Source: Allokutzneria multivorans
Lineage (GTDB): Bacteria; Actinomycetota; Actinomycetes; Mycobacteriales; Pseudonocardiaceae
Length of the DNA: 64,000 nucleotides
Reading direction: 5' to 3'
Assembly (NCBI RefSeq): GCF_039537405.1
Contig: NZ_BAABAL010000005.1
Span: 248,001 to 312,000, forward strand
Of the stretch, positions 16,406 through 27,178 are shown one piece after another. Made by a program: the position numbers and the translations under genes. Each line of letters begins with the position of its first letter. Position 1 is the stretch's first letter. Below the pieces are notes generated by a model. It searched no databases. It was not told where the DNA came from and saw only the letters and a list, made by a program, of their open reading frames with translations.

Positions 16406-17317
16406 GTGTCTGACGCGGTGCTGGAGATCGATCGGGTCTCCAAGAGCTACGGCACCGTCGTGGCCTTGCAGGACATGAGCTTCTCGGTCCGAGCGGGCGA
16501 GATGTTCGGATTCGTCGGCAGCAACGGAGCGGGCAAGACCACCACGATGCGGATCGCGCTCGGGGTGCTCTCGGCCGACTCCGGGGAGATCCGCTGGAAC
16601 GGCGAACCGATCACCTTCGAGACCAGGCGGCACATCGGCTACATGCCGGAGGAGCGCGGCCTCTACCCGAAGATGAAGGTCGTCGAGCAGCTGGTCTACC
16701 TCTCCGAGCTGCACGGGATGAGCAACGCGGCCGCCCGCAAGGCCGCCGACGAGTGGACCGAACGGCTCGGGCTGACCGCGCGGCGCAACGAGGAGGTGCA
16801 GAAGCTCTCCCTCGGCAACCAGCAGCGCGTCCAGCTGGCCGCCGCGCTGGCGCACGACCCCGAGGTGCTGGTGCTCGACGAGCCGTTCTCCGGACTCGAC
16901 CCGGTCGCGGTGGACGTGATGAGCCAGGTGCTGCGCGACAAGTGCGACTCCGGGGTGCCCGTGGTGTTCTCCAGCCACCAGCTGGACCTGGTGGAGCGCC
17001 TGTGCGACCGCGTCGGGATCGTCCGAAGTGGACAAATGGTGGCCAACGGGACGGTCGAGGAGCTGCGCTCCAGCGGGGCCGCGCGCATCGAGGTGCACGC
17101 GCCGCTGGCGAGCTACGGCTGGGCCGACGAGCTGCCCGGCGTGACGCCGATCAGCCACGTCGACGGCCGCACCGTCCTGGAGCTGGGCGAGGGCGCCGAC
17201 GACCAGCAGGTCCTGCGCGCCGCGCTCGACACCGGGCCCGTGCACGAGTTCGCCAGGCTCCGGCCCTCCCTCACCGAACTGTTCCGCAACGTGGTCACCG
17301 AGGAGCGCGCGGCATGA
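16406..17317 (+). CDS. ABC transporter ATP-binding protein (ABC-2 / NatA type)
   Basis: 303 residues. GTG 16406 is chosen because GGAGGGA lies about 8 bases ahead; the open frame before it is non-coding in character. Walker A is GSNGAGKTT (about 40-48), signature LSLGNQQRVQ, Walker B VLVLDEP and the H-loop SSHQ. The C-terminal ~90 residues form a regulatory extension found in NatA/YhaQ-like proteins. It pairs with the permease that follows by an ATGA overlap. Substrate not shown; relatives export Na+, drugs or peptides. Confidence 0.9.
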   Translation: MSDAVLEIDRVSKSYGTVVALQDMSFSVRAGEMFGFVGSNGAGKTTTMRIALGVLSADSGEIRWNGEPITFETRRHIGYMPEERGLYPKMKVVEQLVYLSELHGMSNAAARKAADEWTERLGLTARRNEEVQKLSLGNQQRVQLAAALAHDPEVLVLDEPFSGLDPVAVDVMSQVLRDKCDSGVPVVFSSHQLDLVERLCDRVGIVRSGQMVANGTVEELRSSGAARIEVHAPLASYGWADELPGVTPISHVDGRTVLELGEGADDQQVLRAALDTGPVHEFARLRPSLTELFRNVVTEERAA

Positions 17318-18516
17318 GCAAGACCTCCGTCTCCGTTTCGCGCGGCGTGTGGCTGGTCGCCAAGCGCGAGCTGAACACCCGCGTGCGCTCCAAGGCGTTC
17401 GTCATCGGCACCGCCGCGATCATCGTGGTCATCGCCGCCTACATCGGCGTGATGTTCTTCGTCGGCCAGAGCATGTCGCAGACCACCGTCGGCATGACCG
17501 GCCAGGCGAGCGTCCTCGCGGAGCCGCTGAAGACCTCGGCCAAGGCGCTCGGCGAGGACGTCTCGGTCACCACCGTCCCGGACGTGGCCACCGGTGAGCG
17601 CCAGGTCGCCGAGGGCGAGATCGACGTCCTGGTCAGCGGTGCCACCGACAAGCTCCAGGTGCTGGTGAAGAAGGACCTCGGCAACCAGGTGCGCGCCGCG
17701 CTGGACGGACTCGTGCGGCAGCAGGCGCTGGACGCCGAGCTGGCCGAGGCCGGGCTCGACCCCAACGCGGTGCGGACCACCGTGGCGGGCGCGAAGTTCG
17801 AGGTGCGCACGATCGAACCCGACGACCCCGAGCGCGGCGAACGGCTCGGCGTCGCGATGGGCGTGACGTTCCTGCTCTACGGCTCGTTGCTGATGTTCGG
17901 CATGGCGGTCGCGCAGGGCGTCGTCGAGGAGAAGTCCAGCCGCGTGATCGAGCTGCTGCTGTCGGCGGTGCGGCCGTGGCAGCTGCTCGCGGGCAAGGTG
18001 CTCGGCATCGGCCTGGTCGGCTTGCTGCAGATGGGAATCGTGGCCGGGGTGGGGCTCACCGCGGCGATCCAGCTCGGAGTGCTCACGCTGCCGCAGGGCG
18101 CCGTGCTCGTGACCGTGCTGTCCACTCTGGTCTGGTACTTCCTCGGCTTCTTCCTCTACGCGGTGCTGTTCGCGACGGCGGGGTCGTTGGTGTCGCGCCA
18201 GGAGGACATCAACTCGGTGGTTCAGCCGCTGATGTTCTCCGCGATCATCCCGTTCGTGCTGACCTTCATCACGATCCCGCGCGATCCGGAGAGCAAGCTG
18301 CTGGAGGTGCTGTCCTTCATCCCGCCGTTCTCGCCGATCGTGATGCCCGCCCGCGCCGCGCTCGGCGTCGCTCCGCCGTGGCAGGTGATCGTGTCGGCCG
18401 TCATCGCCGCCGCCGCGCTGGCCGGGCTGATCTGGTTGGCGGGCCGCGTGTTCGGCAACGCCGTCCTGCGCACCGGCAGCCGCGTCAAGCTCCGCGACGC
18501 CTTCCGCGCCAGCTGA
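17314..18516 (+). CDS. ABC-2 family transporter permease (NatB-like)
   Basis: 400 residues from ATG 17314. A first membrane helix (about 28-50: FVIGTAAIIVVIAAYIGVMF) is followed by a ~150-residue extracytoplasmic domain, then a bundle of five to six helices from about 185 on (VTFLLYGSLLMFGMAVAQG; LLAGKVLGIGLVG; LVWYFLGFFLYAVLFA; VIVSAVIAAAALAGLIW). VVEEKSSRVIELLLS is the conserved cytoplasmic coupling motif of NatB/YhaP permeases. It forms an exporter with the ATPase upstream. A strong terminator follows the stop. Confidence 0.88.
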   Translation: MSKTSVSVSRGVWLVAKRELNTRVRSKAFVIGTAAIIVVIAAYIGVMFFVGQSMSQTTVGMTGQASVLAEPLKTSAKALGEDVSVTTVPDVATGERQVAEGEIDVLVSGATDKLQVLVKKDLGNQVRAALDGLVRQQALDAELAEAGLDPNAVRTTVAGAKFEVRTIEPDDPERGERLGVAMGVTFLLYGSLLMFGMAVAQGVVEEKSSRVIELLLSAVRPWQLLAGKVLGIGLVGLLQMGIVAGVGLTAAIQLGVLTLPQGAVLVTVLSTLVWYFLGFFLYAVLFATAGSLVSRQEDINSVVQPLMFSAIIPFVLTFITIPRDPESKLLEVLSFIPPFSPIVMPARAALGVAPPWQVIVSAVIAAAALAGLIWLAGRVFGNAVLRTGSRVKLRDAFRAS

Positions 18517-18533
18517 GGTTCACCAGTCTTCAA

Positions 18534-18565
18534 CCGCCCCCAACCCTCCCCGGGGTTGGGGGCGG
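18534..18565 (+). terminator. Rho-independent-type terminator after the ABC exporter
   Basis: Perfect 13-base arms CCGCCCCCAACCC / GGGTTGGGGGCGG with a six-base loop, 18 bases after the stop. It is preceded by GGTTCACCAGTCTTCAA, the left-end sequence of the MITE-like element, so this may be a half-copy of that family. Confidence 0.7.
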
Positions 18566-18632
18566 CCCGTTCACATCCACAAGTCTGTTCGCCAGGCCGT
18601 GAAAGGTGATCGACCGAGCTATCTTCGAGAAC

Positions 18633-19286
18633 ATGGGTCTCTCAGTGGCGACACACGGCTTCGCCGACGCACTGGCCTTCGACGAACCCGAACTCGTCGG
18701 GCTCGACGAGTTGCGAGACCATCTCCGCGCGATCAACGAGCTCATGGCGAGCGAAGGTCTTCCACCCCACCACGAACCGACGGTTCACGGCGCGGCGACC
18801 ACACGGGATCGCATGGGCGGTGTCCCCTACAGCTTCACGCACTACCTCCGGCGCGCGTACGCCCGGGCGTGCGAAGAACCGGACGAGCCGCTGGAGCCCG
18901 TTGCGGAAGGCGAGGACCCCGCCCACGACGCGGCGGTCGAGGACCTCAGCCTCACCTTCGAGTGCCATCTTCTCTGCCACTCGGACTGCGAGGGCTACTA
19001 CGTTCCGATCGATTTCGACGACGTGCTCTTCCCGGACGACGAACTCGGCCTCCCGGGCGGCATGGTCGGATCGAGCCAGGCACTTCTGCGCGAACTCGTC
19101 TACGTCGCTCCACACCTCGGGATAGCACTGGACAACGGTGAGCTGTCCGATTCCGAGATCGACAGCATCCACGACGAGAACGACCCCGACAGCCACCCTT
19201 TGTGGCGCGAGCGAGTGACGTGGCTGCTCTACTACGAGGCCGCTCGCGTCTCCGTCGCGAACGGCACCCTCATCACCTTCGGCTGA
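18633..19286 (+). CDS. Hypothetical acidic protein
   Basis: 217 residues from ATG 18633; GTG 18606 is also in frame and would add nine residues, and neither has a clear ribosome site. The protein is strongly acidic and rich in Asp/Glu, without signal peptide or membrane helices. A central block holds LTFECHLLCHSDCEGYYVP, with three Cys and two His that could bind a metal, followed by IDFDDVLFPDDELGLPGGMVGSS. The C-terminal helix has WLLYYEAARVS. I do not recognise a family. It stands alone between a terminator and the convergent photolyase. Confidence 0.7.
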   Translation: MGLSVATHGFADALAFDEPELVGLDELRDHLRAINELMASEGLPPHHEPTVHGAATTRDRMGGVPYSFTHYLRRAYARACEEPDEPLEPVAEGEDPAHDAAVEDLSLTFECHLLCHSDCEGYYVPIDFDDVLFPDDELGLPGGMVGSSQALLRELVYVAPHLGIALDNGELSDSEIDSIHDENDPDSHPLWRERVTWLLYYEAARVSVANGTLITFG

Positions 19287-19299
19287 GGCGGATCGCCCT

Positions 19300-20640
19300 C
19301 TAGCGTCCCTTGACGATGTCGTAGCGGCGCAGGGCTTCCAGGCGTTCTTCGGCGTGGTCGACGATCGGCGCGGGGTAGTCCTTCGGCCTGCCACCGGCGA
19401 GCTTCCACGGCTGGTGCACGGCTTTCCCTTGCACACCACGGAGTTCTGGCACGTACTTGCGGACGTAGTCACCGTTGGGGTCGAACTTCTCCCCCTGCGT
19501 GATGGGGTTGAACACGCGGAAGTACGGCGAAGCGTCGGTTCCGCTGCCCGCCGTCCACTGCCACCCGTGCTGGTTGGACGCGAGGTCCCCGTCCACCAGG
19601 TGCCGCATGAAGTGCGACGCCCCGCGCCGCCACCAGATGTGCAGGTCCTTCGCCAGGAAGCTCGCCACGATCATGCGCACGCGGTTGTGCATCCACCCCT
19701 CGGCGAGCAGCTGCCGCATCCCGGCGTCCACGACGGGAAACCCGGTCTGCCCGGCGCACCACGCGTCGAACAGCTCATCGGCCTTGTCGCCGCTGTCGTA
19801 GGGCAGCACGTCGAACTTGCGGTCGTAGTTCTCCCGCGCGGTCTCCGGGCGGTGCCAGAGCACATCGGCGTAGAAGTCGCGGAACGCCAGCTCGCGCCGG
19901 TACGCCTCGTCGTCGGCGCCGAGGTCGGCCAGCAGTGTGCGGGGGTGCACGCATCCCCAACGCAGGTAAGGAGAAATCCGGCTCGTGCCAGGGAGATCCG
20001 GGCGGTCGCGGTGCTCGGCGTACTCCGAACGCACCTCGCGGAACTTCCGCCAAGCCTTGCGCGCGGCGGCCTCCCCCGCTGCGGGCAACGACATCCCGCC
20101 CAGGTCCTCATCGTCCGGAATACTGTCCTTTGTGGACGGTTCAATCCAGTCCACAGTGGACTTCGAAGTGGTGGCGGGGCCGCGCCACCCGTGCTCCGTC
20201 CAGGCCCGGTAGAACGGCGTGAACACCTTGAACGGCGTGCCGTCGCCCTTCACCACACGCCCAGGGGTGATCGCGTAGGGCGAGCCCGTGCGCACGAACT
20301 CCGCGTCGATCGCCTTCTCCACCAAGGCATCCCGCTCGCGCCCGTACGGTCCGGCGTCGGCGGAGACGTGCACGCTGCCCGCCTCGTACTCCCGCACCAC
20401 GCGCGGCACCACGTCCGCCGGGTCGCCGTGCAGCACGAGCAGCCGCCCGTCCAGCCGCTCGTCCAGCTCACGCAGGCACCGGTACAGGAAGGTCCGCCGA
20501 GGCGCCCCGGAAACCTCCAGCAGCCTGGGGTCCAGCACGAACAGCGCCAGCACGCGCTCAGCCGCGCGCCCCGCCTCCGCCAACGCGGGGTGGTCCCCCA
20601 GCCGCAGGTCCCGCCGGAACCACAAGATCGACGTACTCAT
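19300..20640 (-). CDS. phrB: Deoxyribodipyrimidine photolyase (cryptochrome/photolyase family)
   Basis: 446 residues from ATG 20640, where the N-terminal antenna domain begins as STSILWFRRDLRLGDHPAL. The C-terminal FAD domain has WMHNRVRMIVASFLAKDL and the substrate-side sequence DGDLASNQHGWQWTAGSGTD, with the Trp residues used for electron transfer. It repairs UV-induced cyclobutane pyrimidine dimers with blue light. The length is normal for class I CPD photolyases. The antenna chromophore (folate or deazaflavin) cannot be told. The next gene upstream, gltA, is on the same strand but ends 95 bases before. Confidence 0.93.
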   Translation of the reverse strand: MSTSILWFRRDLRLGDHPALAEAGRAAERVLALFVLDPRLLEVSGAPRRTFLYRCLRELDERLDGRLLVLHGDPADVVPRVVREYEAGSVHVSADAGPYGRERDALVEKAIDAEFVRTGSPYAITPGRVVKGDGTPFKVFTPFYRAWTEHGWRGPATTSKSTVDWIEPSTKDSIPDDEDLGGMSLPAAGEAAARKAWRKFREVRSEYAEHRDRPDLPGTSRISPYLRWGCVHPRTLLADLGADDEAYRRELAFRDFYADVLWHRPETARENYDRKFDVLPYDSGDKADELFDAWCAGQTGFPVVDAGMRQLLAEGWMHNRVRMIVASFLAKDLHIWWRRGASHFMRHLVDGDLASNQHGWQWTAGSGTDASPYFRVFNPITQGEKFDPNGDYVRKYVPELRGVQGKAVHQPWKLAGGRPKDYPAPIVDHAEERLEALRRYDIVKGR

Positions 20641-20734
20641 CAGGGAACCGTACCCACCCGGGCGCACAGCGAACCGCCCCGGCGCGGGTGCGCCAGGGCG
20701 GTTCGGAAAGTGCAGGTGTCAGCGCTTGCCGAGC

Positions 20735-22066
<1,332 letters not shown>

Positions 22067-22524
22067 GCGAGTCCCTCTCACGCTCGGACGAGGACGGGTG
22101 GAAAACGGTCGGGATGTCCGTCCGCAGCACCGCCTCGTTGGGGTCCTGGAGACTCCAAGCTAGTAGGCGGTCCGCCCTTTTCGCAGCCTTCGGCTTACCC
22201 GCTCGGGGCAGTTGGGACAGGTATCACATAACGCTCGTACGGTCCGGTTCACCGCCTGTGGTGGCTCAGGCCACGTGCTTTTCGGTTACTGAACGGTATC
22301 TGTACCGGTCAGGGCGCCGTGACGAGCGCGGACGCGCTGGACCAATGCCCGACGTGGTCACGGGGCGCACCAGATGACAACGGTGTCGCAACGGTTGAGC
22401 CATCCGGGCGAGCATCCCGCCCAGGCGGCAAAGGTCGCGCCACCCGGAACACCCGGATGGTCGCTGAACGTGGCGGCGCCGGGAACTCCGCGTGACGTTC
22501 CCGGCCCCGCATTACGTTCATTCC
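22067..22524. other. Non-coding gap, gltA promoter side
   Basis: About 460 bases between the gltA start and the 3' end of the PfkB kinase. No convincing gene. The gltA promoter must be here. At 22425-22500 two similar 23-base stretches (GTCGCGCCACCCGGAACACC; GTGGCGGCGCCGGGAACTCC) lie 33 bases apart, which may be a degenerate short repeat. Confidence 0.4.
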
Positions 22525-23463
22525 CTATTTCAGCTCGTCCGCCCACGGTGGTTCCGCGCCCGCCCTGGAACACGTGATCGCCGCCGCACGGGCCGCGAAT
22601 TCCAGTGCTTCGCGCCAGGATTCCTCAGGCATTTCCCGCACGGATTCCGTGGAAAGCGCGTTTGCCGCGTCCAACCAGTGCAAGATCGCCGCGTGCACGG
22701 TGTCGCCGGCGCCGATGGTGTCGACCACGTCGACTCGCTGACCGGGCACCCGAACCAGACCACCGCCCGGCGTGAGAACCGCCAAGCCGTCGCCGCCGAG
22801 GGTCACCACAACGCCTGCCGGGCCTTTGCCCGCCCACTCGCGCAGCGCGGGCCACGGGTCTTCCGCGCCGGCCAGCCACGCGGCGTCCTCGACGGAGAGC
22901 TTGAGCAGCCCGATGTGCGGCAGCCAGCCCAGGAAGCGCTCGCGGTAGGCGGCTGGATCGCTGATGAGGGCGGCGCGGATGTTCGGGTCGAGCACGGTGA
23001 ACCGCCCGCGCTCGGACTCCCTCCGCAGCACCGCCTCGTACGCGGACGCACCGGGCTCCAGCACCATGCCGAGCGTGCCGAGAGAGACCGCGCGCACCTC
23101 CTCCGGCAGCGGCCCGGGATCGGCGACGAGCCGGTCCGCGGTGCCTTCGACGTGGAAGGAGTAGCGCGCGGAGCCGTCCTCGGCGAGCCCGACGACGGCA
23201 AGGGTGGTCGGCTCCGCCCCGCGCTGGAGCAATCCTGTGTCCACAGTGGACGCACCGAGCCGCCCGACGAGCGCGTCGCCGAAGAAGTCCGTGGACACCT
23301 TGGACAGCAACGACACCCGGCTGCCGAGGCGCCCGAGCGCGACCGCCACGTTGTACGGGCCGCCGCCGAGGCGGGGAAGCAGCGCGGGCAGACCCTCCAC
23401 AGTGGACTCACCGGAGGGCGACGGCACGAGGTCGACGAGGGCCTCCCCGCCGACCACGATCAC
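22525..23463 (-). CDS. PfkB-family carbohydrate kinase (fructokinase-like)
   Basis: 312 residues from GTG 23463, overlapping the amidohydrolase stop by GTGA. The N-terminal PfkB signature is GGGPYNVAVALGRLGSRVSL, and the C-terminal signature VVDTIGAGDTVHAAIL carries the catalytic Asp and the anion hole. It should phosphorylate a sugar or sugar-like alcohol with ATP; the motif set is closest to fructokinases, but the substrate is inferred only. Genes for an amidohydrolase and an aldose epimerase lie directly upstream on the same strand. Confidence 0.85.
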   Translation of the reverse strand: MIVVGGEALVDLVPSPSGESTVEGLPALLPRLGGGPYNVAVALGRLGSRVSLLSKVSTDFFGDALVGRLGASTVDTGLLQRGAEPTTLAVVGLAEDGSARYSFHVEGTADRLVADPGPLPEEVRAVSLGTLGMVLEPGASAYEAVLRRESERGRFTVLDPNIRAALISDPAAYRERFLGWLPHIGLLKLSVEDAAWLAGAEDPWPALREWAGKGPAGVVVTLGGDGLAVLTPGGGLVRVPGQRVDVVDTIGAGDTVHAAILHWLDAANALSTESVREMPEESWREALEFAARAAAITCSRAGAEPPWADELK

Positions 23464-24677
23464 TGGGCGCTCCTGCGGAACGGGTCGGTGACCACACCCT
23501 CGCCGCGGTCGGCGTCGTAGTGGTAGACCTCGCGGCCCTCGATGAAGACCTGGAGCGCGCGGCTCATCACGTCGAGCGGGTCGCCGGACCAGATCACCAC
23601 GTCGCCGTCGAGGCCCGGCCTCAGCGAGCCGACGCGGTCGTCCAGACCCATGAACTCCGCCGGGTTGGTGGTGATGGAGCGCAGCGCCACGTCCGGGTCG
23701 AGGCCCTCCTTCACCGACAGGGTGGCCTGGTGCACCAGGAAGTGGATCGGCACGACGGGGTGGTCGGTGGTGATCGCGATCCGCACGCCCGCCTTGGCCA
23801 GCAGGCCCGGGTTGCGCAGCGAACGATTGCGCAGCTCCACCTTGGACCGCGAGGTCAGCAGCGGGCCGATGATCACCGGGACGTCCCGCTCCGCCAGCAC
23901 GTCGGCGATCAGGTGGCCCTCGGTGCCGTGGTTGATCACCAGGCGGTAGCCGAACTCGTCGGCCAGGCGCAGCGCCGTCGCGATGTCGTCGAGCCGGTGC
24001 ACGTGCTGGCACCACGGCAGCTCGCCGTCGAGCACGCGGACCAGCACCTCCATGGTGGTGTCCCGCTCGAAGGGCTTGTTCTCCTCAGCGGCATGCGCGC
24101 GCCGGGCCCGGTAGTCCTGCGCCTTGGTCAGCGCGTCCCTGATCACCGCGGCCACGCCCTGGCGGGTCGAGGGCAGCGTCTTCTTGTCCCCGTAGACGCG
24201 CTTCGGGTTCTCGCCGAGCGCGCTCTTCACGCTGACCGGCTCGGCCACCAGCATCTCGTCGACCGTGCGGCCCCAGCACTTCATCGCCATCGTCTGGCCG
24301 CCGATCGGGTTGCCCGAGCCCGGCTTGATCACCGCCGTGGTGACACCGCCGGAGAGCGCGTCGGCGAAACCCATGTCGGCCGGGTTGATCGCGTCCAGCG
24401 CGCGCATCCTGGCGCCCACCGGGTCGGTCATCTCGTTGGTGTCCTGGCCTGCCCAGCCCTCGGCCTCCTCGTGCACGCCCATGTGCGCGTGCGCCTCGAC
24501 GAAGCCGGGGAGCACCCACGCGCCGGAGGCGTCGACGACGGGGACGCCGTCCGGCACCTCCACGTCGGCGTCCGCGCCTACCGCGGTGATCTTCCCGTTC
24601 TGGACCAGCACCGTTGCGCCGTCAATGGGGTCCCCGGCGACGGGCACGACGTATCCACCTGTGATCGCGACATCCAC
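23460..24677 (-). CDS. Amidohydrolase (imidazolonepropionase/dihydroorotase-like)
   Basis: 405 residues from GTG 24677. The metallo-hydrolase motifs are PGFVEAHAHMGVHEE (HxH), the middle His in CQHVHRLDD, VINHGTEGHL, and the late Asp in ITTDHPVVP. A Cys or Lys bridge residue could not be placed with certainty. The order and the ending GSLRPGLDGDVVIWSGDPLD match the amidohydrolase group often annotated next to imidazolonepropionase. It should hydrolyse a cyclic amide or peptide-like bond; the substrate is open. Translationally coupled to the PfkB kinase downstream. Confidence 0.82.
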   Translation of the reverse strand: MDVAITGGYVVPVAGDPIDGATVLVQNGKITAVGADADVEVPDGVPVVDASGAWVLPGFVEAHAHMGVHEEAEGWAGQDTNEMTDPVGARMRALDAINPADMGFADALSGGVTTAVIKPGSGNPIGGQTMAMKCWGRTVDEMLVAEPVSVKSALGENPKRVYGDKKTLPSTRQGVAAVIRDALTKAQDYRARRAHAAEENKPFERDTTMEVLVRVLDGELPWCQHVHRLDDIATALRLADEFGYRLVINHGTEGHLIADVLAERDVPVIIGPLLTSRSKVELRNRSLRNPGLLAKAGVRIAITTDHPVVPIHFLVHQATLSVKEGLDPDVALRSITTNPAEFMGLDDRVGSLRPGLDGDVVIWSGDPLDVMSRALQVFIEGREVYHYDADRGEGVVTDPFRRSAQ

Positions 24678-24760
24678 GGTCGGACCGTAACCGCTCGGTG
24701 CGGCGGGAGAAACCCGATCTGACCCGTTGAAGACAAACACGGCCAAGTGGTCACGTGCCG

Positions 24761-25678
24761 CTAGGCGATCGGGCGCAGACCCCAGCTGCCGGACCAGTCC
24801 TGCCCCGGCTCCAGCTCGCGCAGGTCGATCCCGGAGTTCAGAGCGTTGGTCGGGCAGGTCATCGGCTCCACCGCGATGGCGGAGCTGGTGCCGGGGAAGC
24901 CGGTGGTCGAGAACACCTGGACCCAGCCGAAGTCCGGCTCCGCCCAGATCTCCACGCCGGTGTCCGGGCCGACGAGGCGGTGCCGGATGATCCCGTCCTC
25001 GTCGGGCACGCAGCCGCCGTAGGTGTGGTCGAGCAGCATGCCGTCGAGCTTGCGCGGCTCGCGGAAGTCGAACTCGCCGCCGTCGAGCGGGGCGACGGGA
25101 CCGTTGGGCAGCAGGCGGTCCTCGTCGACCGGCAGGTTGGTCCGCGCGGCGAGCTGGAGGGTGCACTCGTAGGCGGGAGCGTGGCCCGCGCGCGGGTAGG
25201 GGTGCACGCCGACGCCGAAGGGCGTCTTGCGGTCGCCGACGTTGAGCATGGTGTGCGTGACGGTCAGTCCGCCGTCGGCGTCGAGCGCGTAGCGGACGGT
25301 GGTGCGCATCGGCACGGGCCAGCCGGCCTGAGCCTCGATGAGCACGCCCAGGGTGATCGCCTCGGCGGAGCGCTCGACGACCTGCCAGGGAATCGTCCTG
25401 GTCAGGCCGTGGATGGCGACGTTGCGCTTGGACTCGCTCAGCTCCAGCTGCTGCGGCTCGCCGTAGAAGCTCCACTGGCCGTCACGGACCCGGTTCGGCC
25501 ACGGCGCGAGCACCAGGCCCGCCGACAGCGGGGGCGCCTCGGTCTCGGCGAAGCTGGTGACGTACGGCGCTCCGGCCACTTCGAAAACCCGAAGGCACGC
25601 GCCGACCTCGGTGATGACGGCGCGCGCGGCTCCGTTGGTGATCTCGAACTGCTCGCCCGTAGGCTGCCCCGCTCCCAT
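24761..25678 (-). CDS. Aldose 1-epimerase family protein
   Basis: 305 residues from ATG 25678. Galactose-mutarotase fold, with the substrate-binding sequence VLAPWPNRVRDGQW, NVAIHGLTRTIPW holding the first His, and VGVHPYPRAG holding the second His; the base Glu is probable in SSAIAVEPMTCPTNALN. These proteins interconvert alpha and beta anomers of sugars. The subfamily is the broader YeaD/LacX-like group rather than strict galactose mutarotase. It precedes the amidohydrolase by 83 bases. Confidence 0.88.
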   Translation of the reverse strand: MGAGQPTGEQFEITNGAARAVITEVGACLRVFEVAGAPYVTSFAETEAPPLSAGLVLAPWPNRVRDGQWSFYGEPQQLELSESKRNVAIHGLTRTIPWQVVERSAEAITLGVLIEAQAGWPVPMRTTVRYALDADGGLTVTHTMLNVGDRKTPFGVGVHPYPRAGHAPAYECTLQLAARTNLPVDEDRLLPNGPVAPLDGGEFDFREPRKLDGMLLDHTYGGCVPDEDGIIRHRLVGPDTGVEIWAEPDFGWVQVFSTTGFPGTSSAIAVEPMTCPTNALNSGIDLRELEPGQDWSGSWGLRPIA

Positions 25679-25719
25679 GGGGGCAGCCTACGCAAACGAT
25701 TCAGGTCGCTTTCCCGGTC

Positions 25720-27114
25720 TTACTTGGTCAGCGCTCCGGCGTCGAACTCCGCCTTGAGGTGCTGCTTGCGGCGGAAGAAGAACCAGTTGACCATCCACAG
25801 CAGCAGGCCGATGCCGAGCAGGATGGCCGCGAGCACGTACTGCTGCGGTGCCCGCCCGGTGAACGGCAGCGCCAGGTAGGCGCAGGTGATCGCGCCGATG
25901 ACCGGGACGATCGTGGGCGCCCTGAAGTGCTTGTGGCCGGCCTTCTCCTTGCGCAGCACCAGGCAGGCGATGTTCACCACGGTGAAGACGATCAGCAGCA
26001 GCAGCGCGGTGGTGCCGCCCAGGTCCTTGAGCGGGACGAAGGACACCAGGAAGATCGCGATGACGCTGGTGAAGGCGATGGCGATCCACGGGGTGCGCCG
26101 CGTCTGGTGCACCTTGGCGAACGGCATCGGGATGATCTTCTCGTTGGCCATGCCGTAGACGAGGCGGCTGGCCATCAGCATGTTGATCAGCGCCGAGTTG
26201 GCGACGGCGAACAGGCCGATGAAGGAGAACAGGGCCAGCGGGAAGCCGGGCGCGCCGACCTTCACGACCTCCAGCAGCGCGCCGGAGCCCGCGGCCTTGA
26301 GCCCGGCGGCCGGGATCAGCAGCGAGGAGGTGACCGCGACCATCACGTAGATCGAGCCCGCGACGGCCATGCCGAGCAGCATCGAGCGCGGGAAGATCTT
26401 GACCGGGTCCTTGCACTCCTCGGCCATGTTGACCGAGTCCTCGAAGCCGACCATCGCGAAGAAGGCCAGCGAGGTGGCCGAGGTGATCGCGATGAGCGTG
26501 CTCTGGTTGGCGGTGTTGAACTCCACCAGCCGCCCGGGGTCGCCCTGGCCGTTGACGACGGCCATCGCGCCGATGCCGATGATGATCAGCAGGCCGGACA
26601 GCTCGATGATCGTGAGCACCACGTTGGCCTTCACCGACTCGCCGACACCGCGGAAGTTGATGAACGCCAGCAGCGCGATGAAGCCGATCGCCACCCACGG
26701 GGCGGGCGTCTGCACGAACTCCTTGAGGTAGGTGCCGCCGAAGGCCACGGCCGCCGAGGAGGCCGAGGTGATCCCGGAGCACATCACCGTGAAGGCGATC
26801 ATGAAGGTGAAGAACGGCTTGCGGAAGGCGCGGTTGGTGTAGAGCGCGGCGCCGGCCGCCTTCGGGTACTTCCCGACCAGTTCGAGGTAGCTGAACGCGG
26901 TGAGGAAAGCGACGACGAAGGCGATCAGGAACGGCACCCAGAGGGCACCACCGACCTGACCCGCGACATCTCCCATCAGCGCGTACACGCCGGTGCCGAG
27001 GATGTCACCGATCACGAAGAACAGCAGCAGTTTCGGGCCGATGGCCCGCTTCAGCTCCGGTTGGCCTTCGGCCGCTGGGGCGGAGGCCGTGCTGGGCGGC
27101 GTCGTCTCGGACAT
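25720..27114 (-). CDS. APC-superfamily amino acid permease
   Basis: 464 residues from ATG 27114. Twelve hydrophobic segments are visible, beginning with KLLLFFVIGDILGTGVYALM, whose GDIxGxGVY motif is the APC substrate-binding break in helix 1. The third to fifth segments follow with LELVGKYPKAAGAALYTNRA between them, the conserved loop of amino acid permeases. It should take up an amino acid or amine by proton symport across the cytoplasmic membrane. The ends are polar and short. No substrate can be read. Upstream lies a divergent-looking regulatory pair on the same strand (XRE + DUF2975), 64 bases away. Confidence 0.88.
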   Translation of the reverse strand: MSETTPPSTASAPAAEGQPELKRAIGPKLLLFFVIGDILGTGVYALMGDVAGQVGGALWVPFLIAFVVAFLTAFSYLELVGKYPKAAGAALYTNRAFRKPFFTFMIAFTVMCSGITSASSAAVAFGGTYLKEFVQTPAPWVAIGFIALLAFINFRGVGESVKANVVLTIIELSGLLIIIGIGAMAVVNGQGDPGRLVEFNTANQSTLIAITSATSLAFFAMVGFEDSVNMAEECKDPVKIFPRSMLLGMAVAGSIYVMVAVTSSLLIPAAGLKAAGSGALLEVVKVGAPGFPLALFSFIGLFAVANSALINMLMASRLVYGMANEKIIPMPFAKVHQTRRTPWIAIAFTSVIAIFLVSFVPLKDLGGTTALLLLIVFTVVNIACLVLRKEKAGHKHFRAPTIVPVIGAITCAYLALPFTGRAPQQYVLAAILLGIGLLLWMVNWFFFRRKQHLKAEFDAGALTK

Positions 27115-27178
27115 GCCAACAGAGTGTGCCTGGTCACTATCCGTACAAGAAGTCAGCCGCGCCCATCTGTTCTTCGAG

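Noticed and set aside
22374..22577. 67-codon frame between gltA and the kinase
   Set aside because: No ribosome site, Pro-rich, runs into the kinase 3' end; more likely non-coding with short repeats.
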